From Hyphomicrobiales bacterium (GTDB lineage: Bacteria; Pseudomonadota; Alphaproteobacteria; Rhizobiales; Beijerinckiaceae): a stretch of 64,000 nucleotides of DNA. Positions 9,272-17,189 of the stretch are shown here, in pieces; the stretch's first letter is position 1, and the number at the start of each line of letters is the position of its first letter. Both the position numbers and the translations under genes were made by a program. The stretch is from the NCBI GenBank assembly GCA_027484605.1, contig JAIXSR010000005.1, positions 88,853 to 152,852 of the forward strand, in the 5' to 3' direction. Under the pieces are notes generated by a model that saw nothing but the letters and a program-made list of their open reading frames with translations, had not been told where the DNA came from and made no database searches.

Positions 9272-10270
9272 ATGCAGATCCGTTCAGCTTTTTTGCGCTT
9301 TCGAACCGGCCTGATGCGAATCACGGTCGCTCTCGTCGGCGGATTCCTGGCCCAGGGTGCAGCCCAGGCCTTCCCGACCAAGCCGATCACGATAGTCGTG
9401 CCCTTTGCCGCCGGCGGACCCAGCGATACGATCGCGCGCCTATTTGCCGCATCGATGAGCCAGAAGCTCAACGGGCAGATCATCGTCGAGAACGTGGCCG
9501 GCGCCGGCTCGACGATAGGAATTGGCCGTGTGGCCAAGGCCGATCCGGACGGGCATACGCTGCTGCTCTCGCATATCAGCCACGCGACGACGGCGTCCCT
9601 GTATCGCAAGCTGTCCTATGACCCGGTCGCGGATTTCGCGCCGGTCGGCATGGTGACCGATGGTGCCTTCGTGCTGGTGAGCCGGAAGGATCTCGGCACC
9701 GACTCGCTGCCGCAGCTCTTTGCCAGGCTCAAGGCCGAGGGAGACAAGATCTCCTATGCCCATGCCGGGGTCGGCTCCGGCTCGCATCTCTGCGGGCTGA
9801 TGCTGATGGGCCAGCTCGGCGTGAAGATGACGCAGGTGCCCTATCGCGGCACCGGCCCGGCCATGAATGACCTCGTCTCGGGCAAGGTGGACGTGCTCTG
9901 CGACCAGATCACCTCGGCCCTTCCGCAGATCCAGGGCAAGGTGATCAATGCCTATGCCGTGACCTCGACCGAGCCGGTGAAGGGCCTCGACCTGCCGACC
10001 CTCGCGGCTTCCGGCCTGCCGGGCTTCCGCGCCACGGTCTGGCACGGGCTCTATGCGCCGAAGGGCACGCCGCCGGCCGTGGTTGCCCAGCTCAACAAGG
10101 CGCTGAAGGATGCGCTCAAGGATCCGGTGATCCTGCAGCGCCTGCAGGCGCTCTCCACCGACCCGGCCACCGAGGCGCAGGCCGATCCGGCTTTCCTCGG
10201 CCGCCATCTCGTGGCGGAAATCGCCGCGTGGAAGAAGATCATCGACGCCGCCGGCGTCTACGCGGATTGA
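9272..10270 (+). CDS. Tripartite tricarboxylate transporter (TctC/Bug family) substrate-binding protein
   Basis: A 332-residue periplasmic binding protein. A signal peptide ends near residue 33 (GAAQA, then FPTKPI). The mature protein opens with the family signature PITIVVPFAAGGPSDTIAR, followed by VENVAGAGSTIG and KADPDGHTLLL. The start is fixed by CGGAGGAAAC just before the ATG. No TctA or TctB membrane gene lies beside it, so the permease must be elsewhere. It sits between xdhABC and the end of the sulfolactate operon and converges with that operon across a hairpin. Sulfolactate users such as Chromohalobacter carry a TTT transporter beside suyAB, so a sulfonate ligand is possible but unproved. 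Confidence 0.9.
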   Translation: MQIRSAFLRFRTGLMRITVALVGGFLAQGAAQAFPTKPITIVVPFAAGGPSDTIARLFAASMSQKLNGQIIVENVAGAGSTIGIGRVAKADPDGHTLLLSHISHATTASLYRKLSYDPVADFAPVGMVTDGAFVLVSRKDLGTDSLPQLFARLKAEGDKISYAHAGVGSGSHLCGLMLMGQLGVKMTQVPYRGTGPAMNDLVSGKVDVLCDQITSALPQIQGKVINAYAVTSTEPVKGLDLPTLAASGLPGFRATVWHGLYAPKGTPPAVVAQLNKALKDALKDPVILQRLQALSTDPATEAQADPAFLGRHLVAEIAAWKKIIDAAGVYAD

Positions 10271-10279
10271 GGCGAAAGG

Positions 10280-10305
10280 CCGGGAGCGGGCTATCCCGCT
10301 CCCGG
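10280..10305. terminator. Bidirectional hairpin terminator
   Basis: An 11-bp perfect stem (CCGGGAGCGGG / CCCGCTCCCGG) with a CTAT loop sits between the stop of the TctC-like gene (+) and the stop of the yitT-like gene (-). There is no T run. Its place between convergent stops supports a shared terminator. Confidence 0.7.
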
Positions 10306-10306
10306 T

Positions 10307-10930
10307 TCACGACATGCCGAGATAGCGCCCGGGCTTGTGGTTGATCGCGAGGATCAGGTTGACCACCACGGCACCGAGGATGGACAGGGCGATCCCGGCG
10401 GGGTTCAGCACGAAGAAGGCTGCTGCGAGGATCATCATGTCGAGGCCGAGCTGGACATAGCCGGCACGCCAGCCGAACCGCTCCTGCAGGAACATGGCGA
10501 GCACGTTGATGCCGCCGAGGGCTGTCCGGTGGCGGAACAGCATCAGCAGCCCGTTGCCCATCAGCCCCCCGCCGAGAACGGTCGCGAAGACGGGATCGAG
10601 CCCGGCGAAACCGATCCAGTCCGGCAGCCAGCGGGCATAGAGCGAGACGAGTGTCACCGCGAGGAAGGTGCGCGCGGCAAAGCGCCAGCCCATCCGCCAG
10701 GTCGCCAGTGCGTAGAAGGGCAGGTTCAGCAGCGAGAAGACCAGCCAGAAGCCGAGGCCGCTGGCATGATGGATCAGCAGGCCGAGGCCGGCCGTGCCCC
10801 CGGTGACGAGCATCGCCTGCTGGTAGAAGGCGATGCCGACCGCGACGAAGAGGGTAGCCATGGCGATGGCCAGTGCATCCTCGTAGAGCGCGTGCCGGCT
10901 GACCGGCAGCGCCTCCGTCTCCTCCCGCAT
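10307..10930 (-). CDS. YitT family integral membrane protein
   Basis: A 207-residue inner-membrane protein with five hydrophobic segments. It carries the YitT signature near the N-terminus (AMLVTGGTAGLGLLIHHASG, then LVFSLLNLPFYAL), repeated in weaker form in the second half (TALGGINVLAMFLQ). It lacks the C-terminal DUF2179 domain of Bacillus YitT. Its ATG overlaps the TGA of the upstream gabD-like gene (TGATG), so it is translationally coupled and is the last gene of the sulfolactate operon. YitT proteins have no settled function. The context suggests transport or sensing of a sulfonate or of sulfite, which is inference from position only. Confidence 0.82.
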   Translation of the reverse strand: MREETEALPVSRHALYEDALAIAMATLFVAVGIAFYQQAMLVTGGTAGLGLLIHHASGLGFWLVFSLLNLPFYALATWRMGWRFAARTFLAVTLVSLYARWLPDWIGFAGLDPVFATVLGGGLMGNGLLMLFRHRTALGGINVLAMFLQERFGWRAGYVQLGLDMMILAAAFFVLNPAGIALSILGAVVVNLILAINHKPGRYLGMS

Positions 10931-12381
10931 CAGGCGATCCCGCCGAGGCAGACATATTTCATGTCGAGATAATCCTCGAGCCCGTGGCGGGAGCCCTCAC
11001 GGCCGACGCCGCTTTCCTTCACGCCGCCGAAGGGTGCAACCTCGGTAGTGATCAGCCCCTCGTTCACGCCGACCATGCCGTATTTCAGCGCTTCCGAGAC
11101 GCGGAAGGCCCGGGCGAGATCGCGCGTGTAGAAATAGGCGGCAAGGCCGTATTCGGTGGCATTGGCGAGGGAGACGACCTCCGCTTCCGTCCCGAACCGG
11201 AAGATCGGGGCGAGCGGGCCGAAGGTTTCCTCGGTCGCGACGCGGGCGTCCTGCGGCACGTTCTTGACGACGGTCGGCTCGAAGAAGGTGCCGCCGAGTG
11301 CATGGCTCTTCCCGCCGGTGACCACCTCGCCGCCGCGGGCGAGAATGTCGTCGAGATGGGCCTTCACCTTGGCGAGGGCGCGGGTATCGATCAGCGGGCC
11401 GATCTGCACGCCGGCCTCGAAGCCGCCGCCGACGCGCATCTTCGCCACTTCCTCGGCGAAGCGGCGGGCGAAGGCATCATGGATGCCGGCCTGCACATAG
11501 AAGCGGTTGGTGCAGACGCAGGTCTGCCCGGCATTGCGATACTTGGCCTGCACGGCGCCCTGTACCGCGCGGTCGAGATCGGCATCGTCAAAGACGATGA
11601 AGGGCGCGTTGCCGCCGAGTTCCATCGAGATGCGCTTCATCGTGCCGGCGCTCTGCTGGGCGAGGAGTTTTCCGACCGGCGTCGAGCCGGTGAAGGTGAT
11701 CTTGCGGACCAGCGGATTGGCGGTCAGCTCCGCGCCGATTTCGGGCGCGTCGCCGGTGACGATGTTGACCACCCCGGCCGGGATGCCGGCCTCGGCGCAG
11801 AGCACGCCCCAGGCAAGGCCCGAATAGGGGGTGAGGTCTGCCGGCTTGATCACGATGGTGCAACCCGCCGCGAGGGCAGCGCCCAGCTTGCGGCCGATCA
11901 TCGAGGAGGGGAAGTTCCAGGGCGTGATCGCCCCGACCACGCCCACCGGTTCCCGCGTGACGAGGATCCGCCGGTCGGCCCAGGGCGAGGGCACGACCTC
12001 GCCATAGGCGCGGCGCGCTTCCTCGGCGAACCATTGCACATAGGCTGCGGAGCTGCCGATTTCGCCGCGCGCCTCGGCCAGCGGCTTGCCCTGTTCCTGC
12101 GTGAGCAGATGGGCCAGAGCCTCGCTGTTCTGGCGGATCAGTTCGGCCAGTTTCTGCAGCAGGCCTGCGCGCTCCGCGGCGGTTTTCGCGCGCCAGGCCG
12201 GGAAGGCGGCATGGGCCGCCTCGATGGCGCGGCGCGTCTCTGCCTTGCCGGCATTCGGGATGGTGCCGATCGTCTCGCCCGTGGCCGGATCGGTGACGGC
12301 GATGGTCCGGCCGGAATCCGCCGCGATCCACTGGCCATCCACGAGAATGGCCTGCTTCTTGAATTCGAGTTTGGTCAGCAT
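10930..12381 (-). CDS. NAD(P)-dependent succinate-semialdehyde dehydrogenase family protein; candidate sulfolactaldehyde dehydrogenase
   Basis: A 483-residue aldehyde dehydrogenase closely resembling GabD. Landmarks are the NAD-binding TPWNFPSSMIGRK, FTGSTPVGK, the general base in MELGGNAPF and the catalytic cysteine in GQTCVCTNRFYVQ; the CVC pair is typical of GabD. It would oxidise an aldehyde to an acid in the cytoplasm. It lies 54 bp downstream of comC and overlaps yitT, so it belongs to the suy operon, with no GABA genes near. The 3-sulfolactaldehyde dehydrogenase of the Pseudomonas putida SQ1 sulfo-Entner-Doudoroff pathway belongs to this family, so oxidation of sulfolactaldehyde to sulfolactate is a good candidate role. 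Plain succinate-semialdehyde oxidation is not excluded. Confidence 0.88.
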   Translation of the reverse strand: MLTKLEFKKQAILVDGQWIAADSGRTIAVTDPATGETIGTIPNAGKAETRRAIEAAHAAFPAWRAKTAAERAGLLQKLAELIRQNSEALAHLLTQEQGKPLAEARGEIGSSAAYVQWFAEEARRAYGEVVPSPWADRRILVTREPVGVVGAITPWNFPSSMIGRKLGAALAAGCTIVIKPADLTPYSGLAWGVLCAEAGIPAGVVNIVTGDAPEIGAELTANPLVRKITFTGSTPVGKLLAQQSAGTMKRISMELGGNAPFIVFDDADLDRAVQGAVQAKYRNAGQTCVCTNRFYVQAGIHDAFARRFAEEVAKMRVGGGFEAGVQIGPLIDTRALAKVKAHLDDILARGGEVVTGGKSHALGGTFFEPTVVKNVPQDARVATEETFGPLAPIFRFGTEAEVVSLANATEYGLAAYFYTRDLARAFRVSEALKYGMVGVNEGLITTEVAPFGGVKESGVGREGSRHGLEDYLDMKYVCLGGIA

Positions 12382-12435
12382 GTCGATCTCCTGCCAGCCG
12401 CCGGGCGGTGGCGAAATGATCCCCTCACGCCTCCC

Positions 12436-13434
12436 TTACAGCGCCTCGATCTCCGAGACGAGAGCCTCCGCGACCGTCAATCCGCTTTTTTGCGCCTTGG
12501 CGCGCAGGGCCAGCCGCCGCGAACCGGGCAGCCTTGCGCCGGGCTGGCTGCGGATCTGGCCGGCGAGGCGCGCGAAATGCGCGAGCGTGCCCTCGCCGCC
12601 GAACAGGGCGGGATCGAAGGCGAGCAGCAGCTGGCCGGTAGCCGGGGGATCGCCCTTGTCGTCGAGGAAGGAGGAGGCGTCGACCGCGAAGCGGGCCCCC
12701 GTCAGGCCGGCCGCCAGCAGTTCGATCATCAGCGCCAGGGCCGTGCCCTTGGCATCGCCGAGGGGCAGCATCGTGCCCTTGAGCGCGGCCTCGGCATCCG
12801 TGGTCGGCCGGCCCTCGGCATCCAGCGCCCAGCCTTCCGGGATGGGCTGGCCCTTCTGTTTCGCAGCGAGGATGTTGCCGCGCGCGACCTTTGAAAGCGA
12901 GAGATCGACCACGATCGGTGGTTCGCCCGGCAGCGGGCAGGCAAAGGCGAGCGGGTTCGTTCCGAAGGTTGCGCGGCTGCCGCCCCAGGGCGCCATGGCG
13001 GCGGGGGTATTGGCGAAGAGCATCGCGACCATGCCCTTCTCCGCCAGCCTTTCGACCGGGGCACCCGCCACGCCGCAATGATGCGAGCGCCGGATGGCGG
13101 TGGCGGCGAGGCCCATCATCGGGGCGTGTTCGGCCAGCATCGCCTCGGCCAGCGCCAAAGCGGGATAGGCGAACCCGAAGCCGGCATCGATCCGCCCGAG
13201 GGCCGGCGTAACCATTTCGAGCCGCGGCTCGGCATCACCGCGGATCTTGCCGTTGCGGGCCTGCGCGGCATAGCTTGGCACACGGGAGAGGCCATGGCCC
13301 TTGAGCCCGTCGGCCTCGGCCGCCACGAGGGCCCGCGCGACGCAATGCGCCGTTTCGGGCCGCGTCTTGCAGCGGATGAAAGCAGAGGCGGCGAGGGCCT
13401 CGGCTTGCTCAAGGGTGAGAATGCGCTCGGACAT
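12436..13434 (-). CDS. comC: (R)-3-sulfolactate dehydrogenase-like, malate/L-lactate (Ldh) family
   Basis: A 332-residue NAD(P)H-dependent dehydrogenase of the MDH2/Ldh family, with no Rossmann motif but with family blocks HGLSRVPSY, IRRSHHCGVAG and WGGSRATFGTNPLAFACP. In sulfolactate degraders ComC interconverts sulfopyruvate and (R)-sulfolactate; with SlcC it acts as a two-enzyme racemase. Position two genes after suyZ, right behind slcC, is what supports ComC over a generic ureidoglycolate or malate dehydrogenase. The ATG at 13434 has GGAAGGAA upstream. The gap to slcC is 38 bp, so it is in the same operon. Confidence 0.82.
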   Translation of the reverse strand: MSERILTLEQAEALAASAFIRCKTRPETAHCVARALVAAEADGLKGHGLSRVPSYAAQARNGKIRGDAEPRLEMVTPALGRIDAGFGFAYPALALAEAMLAEHAPMMGLAATAIRRSHHCGVAGAPVERLAEKGMVAMLFANTPAAMAPWGGSRATFGTNPLAFACPLPGEPPIVVDLSLSKVARGNILAAKQKGQPIPEGWALDAEGRPTTDAEAALKGTMLPLGDAKGTALALMIELLAAGLTGARFAVDASSFLDDKGDPPATGQLLLAFDPALFGGEGTLAHFARLAGQIRSQPGARLPGSRRLALRAKAQKSGLTVAEALVSEIEAL

Positions 13435-13472
13435 GGCAAGTTCCTTCCGGTGGCACCGCGCTGCGGCGCGGC

Positions 13473-14411
13473 TCAGCCGGCCTTCCCGTTCTGGAGGTGG
13501 TCGAGGATGCGCGTTGCGATGAGATCGGAGACGCGCCGGTTCGATTCCTGCGTGACCCCGGCAATATGCGGCGTCAGCAGCAGGTTCGGACAGCCGGCAA
13601 AGACGGCCCCGCGGGCGGCCGTGAGCGGCTCCTCCTCGAAGACATCGAGCGCCGCACCGGCGAGGCGGCCGTCGCGCAGGGCGGCAGCCAGGGCCGGCTC
13701 GTCGACAACGCCGCCCCGGGCCGCATTGAGCAGGATTGCATCCGGCCGCATCCGGCGAAGGCGCAGGTCGTCGATCAGGTTGCGCGTCTCGTCCGTCAGC
13801 GGGACATGGAGGGAGATGACATCCGCCTCGCGCAGGAGCGGTTCGAGCCCGTGCCGGCGGGCCATGGACCAGCAGGGATCGGCGTCGGACAGGAAGGGAT
13901 CATAGGCGATGACTTCCATGCCGAGCGCCCGCGCCCGCTGCGCCACCTCGCGGGCAATGGCGCCGAACCCGACCAGCCCCATGACGCGGCCGGAAGCTTC
14001 GCGGCCCATCAGCCGCTGGCGCGGCCAGGTGCCGGCGATTACCTCCGCCGTCGCGCCATAGGCGCCGCGCAGCAGGATCAAGGTCGAGGCGATGACCCAT
14101 TCGGCAACCGCGAGATCGTTTGCGCCGGTGGCGGGATAGACGCGGATGCCGGCCGCCTCACAGGCGGCAACGTCGATATTGTCGAGCCCCACGCCGAGCC
14201 GGCCGACCGCCTCGAGGCGCGGGCCTGCGGCCAGCAAAGCCGGCCGGACCTGGGTGCGGTTGCGGACGATCAGGGCGCGGGCTGAGGGCAGCAGCCCGGC
14301 CAGCCGGGCGGGCTCGTCGACAAGGGCCGGGTCGTAGAGCGTGTCATGGCTGGCCGCGAGCCGCGCGACGGCAGCCTCGTCCATGAATTCGGTGACAATG
14401 ATCGTGCTCAC
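13473..14411 (-). CDS. slcC: (S)-3-sulfolactate dehydrogenase-like, D-isomer-specific 2-hydroxyacid dehydrogenase family
   Basis: A 312-residue NAD-dependent dehydrogenase. The Rossmann loop is GLVGFGAIAREVA near residue 145. The catalytic triad is visible as Arg in NAARGGVVDE, Glu in DVFEEEPL and His in LTPHIAGVT. SlcC of Chromohalobacter is of this family and oxidises (S)-sulfolactate to sulfopyruvate, which ComC then reduces to the (R) form that SuyAB can cleave. The start overlaps the suyZ stop (ATGA), so the two are translationally coupled. From sequence alone it could be another 2-hydroxyacid dehydrogenase; the suyABZ-slcC-comC order makes the specific call likely. Confidence 0.84.
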   Translation of the reverse strand: MSTIIVTEFMDEAAVARLAASHDTLYDPALVDEPARLAGLLPSARALIVRNRTQVRPALLAAGPRLEAVGRLGVGLDNIDVAACEAAGIRVYPATGANDLAVAEWVIASTLILLRGAYGATAEVIAGTWPRQRLMGREASGRVMGLVGFGAIAREVAQRARALGMEVIAYDPFLSDADPCWSMARRHGLEPLLREADVISLHVPLTDETRNLIDDLRLRRMRPDAILLNAARGGVVDEPALAAALRDGRLAGAALDVFEEEPLTAARGAVFAGCPNLLLTPHIAGVTQESNRRVSDLIATRILDHLQNGKAG

Positions 14412-15463
14412 AGGACCCTCATCGCGAACAGGCCGGCCAGGGCCAGCGCCAGGATGATCAAGGTGGCGCCGAGAAAGACGGCGAGATGGCGCCAGCCGGT
14501 TGCCAGAACGGCACCGGCGGAGGTGCCGAGGCCGAGTGCGGCGATGGCGATCATCATCAGCCAGCCGGACAGAGAGGATAGCACGCCTTTCACGCTGGCA
14601 TAGGTTGCGGCGAGCGCGGTGCCGGGCAGGACCGAATTGACGACCACCAGCAGCAGGAAGACGAGCGCGAAGCCGGGCAGCGGGACGCGGGCCTTCGAGC
14701 CGCCATCCCCGCCCTCCTGGCGCGCCAGGACCCAGCCGATGCCGAGCACGACCGGCAGCAGCAGGAAGACGCGGAAGAGCTTGACGATCACCGCATTGTT
14801 GCCGACCGGTTCGGACACGGCATAGCCGGCGCCGACGACCTGGGCCATGTCATGGATGGTCAGGCCGAGGAACAGCCCCGTCTCGCGGATATCGAGGCCG
14901 AGGGCAAGCGCGAGGGGCGGATAGGCGAGCATGACGACGGTCGAGAGCGCATTCGCCATCACGACGGTGAAGGCAATGTCGGCCGCCTTTTCCCGGTAAT
15001 CCGGCACGACTGTGGCCGTGGCGAGCGTGGCCGAGGCGCCGCAGACCGCGCAGGCCGCGCCGGCCAGCGCGCCATAGCCGCGCCCCAGCCCGAGCAGGCG
15101 CGCCAGCATCATGGCGCCGGCGACCGTCGCGGCCATGGCGAGGATGGCAAGCAGGGCGGCCGGCCAGCCAAGGCCGGCAATGTCGGACAAGGCGATGCGC
15201 AGGCCGAGCAGTGCGATGGCATAGCGGAGGAGTCGCTTCACGGCGAGGTCGAAGCCCGCCTTGAAGACGGGATTGCGGGCGATCGGGTTCAGGAGGATCC
15301 CGATCACCAGCGCCAGCACCATGCCCGGCAGGCTGGCGCCGAAGGTGCGGCGGAGCCAGGGTTCCAGGGCCATGGCGGCCAGCGCCACGGCCACAGCAAG
15401 CGCCAGGCCGGGCAACCAGGCCGCCGGGCGCGGCGCGCCCGGCGATGCCGTTGCTTCAGGCAT
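14408..15463 (-). CDS. suyZ: YeiH/PF03601 family exporter, putative sulfite exporter
   Basis: A 351-residue inner-membrane protein with about ten hydrophobic helices. It shows the YeiH family blocks LRYAIALLGLRIALSDI, GAACAVCGASAT, TVVMANALSTVVML and LFLGLTIHDMAQVVGAGYA. In Paracoccus pantotrophus a member of this family, SuyZ, is encoded beside suyAB and is proposed to export the sulfite released from sulfolactate. The gene starts three bases after the suyB stop and overlaps slcC, so it is tightly within the operon. Transport of sulfite rather than sulfate is inferred from context and from the precedent. Confidence 0.87.
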   Translation of the reverse strand: MPEATASPGAPRPAAWLPGLALAVAVALAAMALEPWLRRTFGASLPGMVLALVIGILLNPIARNPVFKAGFDLAVKRLLRYAIALLGLRIALSDIAGLGWPAALLAILAMAATVAGAMMLARLLGLGRGYGALAGAACAVCGASATLATATVVPDYREKAADIAFTVVMANALSTVVMLAYPPLALALGLDIRETGLFLGLTIHDMAQVVGAGYAVSEPVGNNAVIVKLFRVFLLLPVVLGIGWVLARQEGGDGGSKARVPLPGFALVFLLLVVVNSVLPGTALAATYASVKGVLSSLSGWLMMIAIAALGLGTSAGAVLATGWRHLAVFLGATLIILALALAGLFAMRVL

Positions 15464-15466
15464 GCG

Positions 15467-16759
15467 TCAGGCCGAGCGGTAGAGCTTGGTCATGACGAAT
15501 TCCCGGTGACCGAGCGCTTCCGCGGCGGTCAGTCGGCCATTCGCGGTGCGGAGGATCGAGGCGATCAGCGCATCGCCGGCTTCCGGGATGGTCAGGTCGC
15601 GCCGGAGGATGCCGGAGACATCGACATCGATATGTTCCGGCATGGTGCGCATGGTCTTCGGATTGCCCGTGATCTTGATCACCGGAATGATCGGGTTGCC
15701 GATGACATTGCCCTGCCCGGTGGGGAAGGTGTGCACGACATAGCCGCCCGCCGCCATCAGGGTCACGCATTCCGCCGCGGCGGAGGACGTGTCCATGAAA
15801 TAGAGGCCCGGCCCCCTGGCCGGCGCCTCGGCCGGCTCGAGAATGTCGATGTATTTGCACTCGCGGCCGATCTTTTCGAGATTGCCGAGGGCCTTTTCCT
15901 CGATCGTCGTCAGGCCGCCGGCAATGTTGCCCTTGGTGGGCTGGCTGTCGGAGAGGTCGGAGGTCTTGTGCGCCTCGATGACATCGTCCTGATAGGCCTT
16001 CCACATCTTGTACCAGCGCTCGCCCACTTCCGGGTTTGCCGCGCGGGCCTTGCAGAGATGCTCGGCGCCGGTGATCTCGGATGTCTCGCCGAAGACACCG
16101 TAAATGCCCTTCGGGATCAGCTTGTCATACATGTTGCCCACGGTCGGGCAGGAGGAGAGGCCCGTCGTGGTGTCGCTCTCGCCGCATTTGGTCGAGACCC
16201 ACAATTCGGCGATGTCGCATTTCTCGCGCTGCAATTCGGTTGCCCATTGCACGAATTCCTTCGCGACATAGGAAGCCTTTGCGATGACCGCGATATCGCC
16301 ATGGCCCTCGATGCCGAAGCCGACAACCGGCTTGCCGGTTTTCGCGATGCCCTCGACGACGACCTTGGTCCAGCTGTCCTCGATCCCGATCACGATGACC
16401 GCAGCCACGTTGGGGTTCGAGCCGGTGCCGATCAGAGTGCGGAAATGCAGGTCGAGATCGGCGCCGAACTGCAGGCGGCCATAGGCATGCGGCAGCGCCA
16501 TCGTGCCCTTGATGTTGTTCGCCACGGCCTCGCAGGCCGCGTTCGAGAGGTCATCCAGCGGCAGCAGGACAACGTGGTTGCGGACGCCGACACGGCCATT
16601 CTCGCGGCGCCAGCCGTAGAAATGGTCCATCGCGGCATCGGCCCGGCGCTTCCGGCGCATCGGCGCCTTGAAGGACGGGGCTTCGATCCAGCGGCCCTTG
16701 ACGGGCTTGAGCTTGTTCCGGTTCAGGGAGAAATTCGCAACGATCGGGGCGCTTGCCAT
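15467..16759 (-). CDS. suyB: (R)-3-sulfolactate sulfo-lyase, large subunit
   Basis: The 430-residue catalytic subunit of SuyAB, which splits (R)-sulfolactate into pyruvate and sulfite in the cytoplasm. It belongs to the UxaA/altronate dehydratase family. Visible are [19 protein letters not shown], the long [22 protein letters not shown] segment (cut here in description, about residues 155-175), [19 protein letters not shown] with two of the likely metal-ligand cysteines, and [18 protein letters not shown]. The Asp-Thr-Thr-Thr-Gly wording and the separate small subunit SuyA fit SuyB rather than altronate or galactarate dehydratase. The ATG at 16759 has AGGAGAACC upstream. It follows suyA by 13 bp. 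Confidence 0.9.
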   Translation of the reverse strand: MASAPIVANFSLNRNKLKPVKGRWIEAPSFKAPMRRKRRADAAMDHFYGWRRENGRVGVRNHVVLLPLDDLSNAACEAVANNIKGTMALPHAYGRLQFGADLDLHFRTLIGTGSNPNVAAVIVIGIEDSWTKVVVEGIAKTGKPVVGFGIEGHGDIAVIAKASYVAKEFVQWATELQREKCDIAELWVSTKCGESDTTTGLSSCPTVGNMYDKLIPKGIYGVFGETSEITGAEHLCKARAANPEVGERWYKMWKAYQDDVIEAHKTSDLSDSQPTKGNIAGGLTTIEEKALGNLEKIGRECKYIDILEPAEAPARGPGLYFMDTSSAAAECVTLMAAGGYVVHTFPTGQGNVIGNPIIPVIKITGNPKTMRTMPEHIDVDVSGILRRDLTIPEAGDALIASILRTANGRLTAAEALGHREFVMTKLYRSA

Positions 16760-16772
16760 GTCGGTTCTCCTG

Positions 16773-17060
16773 TCACCAGCGCTTGGTCTTGACGTTATGC
16801 ACGTGAACATGCGCGCCCTTGGCGATATCCGCCACGGCCTTGCCGATGTCCTGTCCGTATTTCCAGATCGTGTCGCCCTTCGCGATATCCTTCAGGGCGA
16901 CCTTGTGGCCGATCGGGATGTCGGCCCGGGAGGCCAGGGAAAAGCTGGAATTGTCAGCCGTGACCACGGCCAGCATCTCGGTGCCGGCCTTCAGGTTTTC
17001 GACAACGACAACGCCCACGCTATCCTTGTGTTCATGGACAAGAAGATGGGGAATGGTCAT
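16773..17060 (-). CDS. suyA: (R)-3-sulfolactate sulfo-lyase, small subunit
   Basis: A 95-residue SAF-domain protein and partner of SuyB. The sequence opens with [20 protein letters not shown] and holds the SAF stretch [19 protein letters not shown], then [11 protein letters not shown], a pattern shared by SuyA and the N-terminal domains of altronate dehydratases. Length matches known SuyA (about 90). It is the first gene of the seven-gene operon. A Shine-Dalgarno GGAAGG precedes the ATG by about nine bases. A promoter with a perfect TTGACA box lies roughly 100 bp upstream, overlapping a palindrome likely bound by the divergent GntR regulator. Confidence 0.92.
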   Translation of the reverse strand: MTIPHLLVHEHKDSVGVVVVENLKAGTEMLAVVTADNSSFSLASRADIPIGHKVALKDIAKGDTIWKYGQDIGKAVADIAKGAHVHVHNVKTKRW

Positions 17061-17151
17061 GGCTCTATGCCTTCCTCGCGATACGCCCTCGGGCGCTTGG
17101 GGGGATGGTGGCGTGCCGGCACCGAGACGGATCAGGGCTTCGAACGCTCAG

Positions 17152-17165
17152 GTCTTGTATAAGAC
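17152..17165. promoter_or_regulatory. Candidate GntR operator, GTCTT-N4-AAGAC
   Basis: The sequence GTCTTGTATAAGAC is a perfect inverted repeat of two 5-bp arms around GTAT. A further AAGAC follows at 17168-17172. It lies in the suyA/gntR intergenic region and covers the -10 box of the suyA promoter. Operators of HutC-type GntR regulators are AT-centred palindromes of this kind. Binding of this repressor here would block suyABZ transcription and could also regulate the regulator itself. Confidence 0.6.
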
Positions 17166-17187
17166 ATAAGACTCGCTAGAGTGTCAA
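17159..17187 (-). promoter_or_regulatory. Sigma-70 promoter of the sulfolactate operon
   Basis: On the minus strand there is a perfect -35 box TTGACA (17187-17182), a 17-nt spacer and a -10 box TCTTAT (17164-17159; four of six consensus bases). Transcription would start near 17150 and give a leader of about 90 nt before suyA. The -35 box overlaps the start region of the divergent regulator gene. Confidence 0.6.
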
Positions 17188-17189
17188 TC

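Noticed and set aside
12436..13434. Calling the Ldh-family gene a malate or ureidoglycolate dehydrogenase
   Set aside because: The family includes these, and sequence alone does not decide; the suyABZ-slcC neighbours favour ComC, so the generic calls were not adopted.
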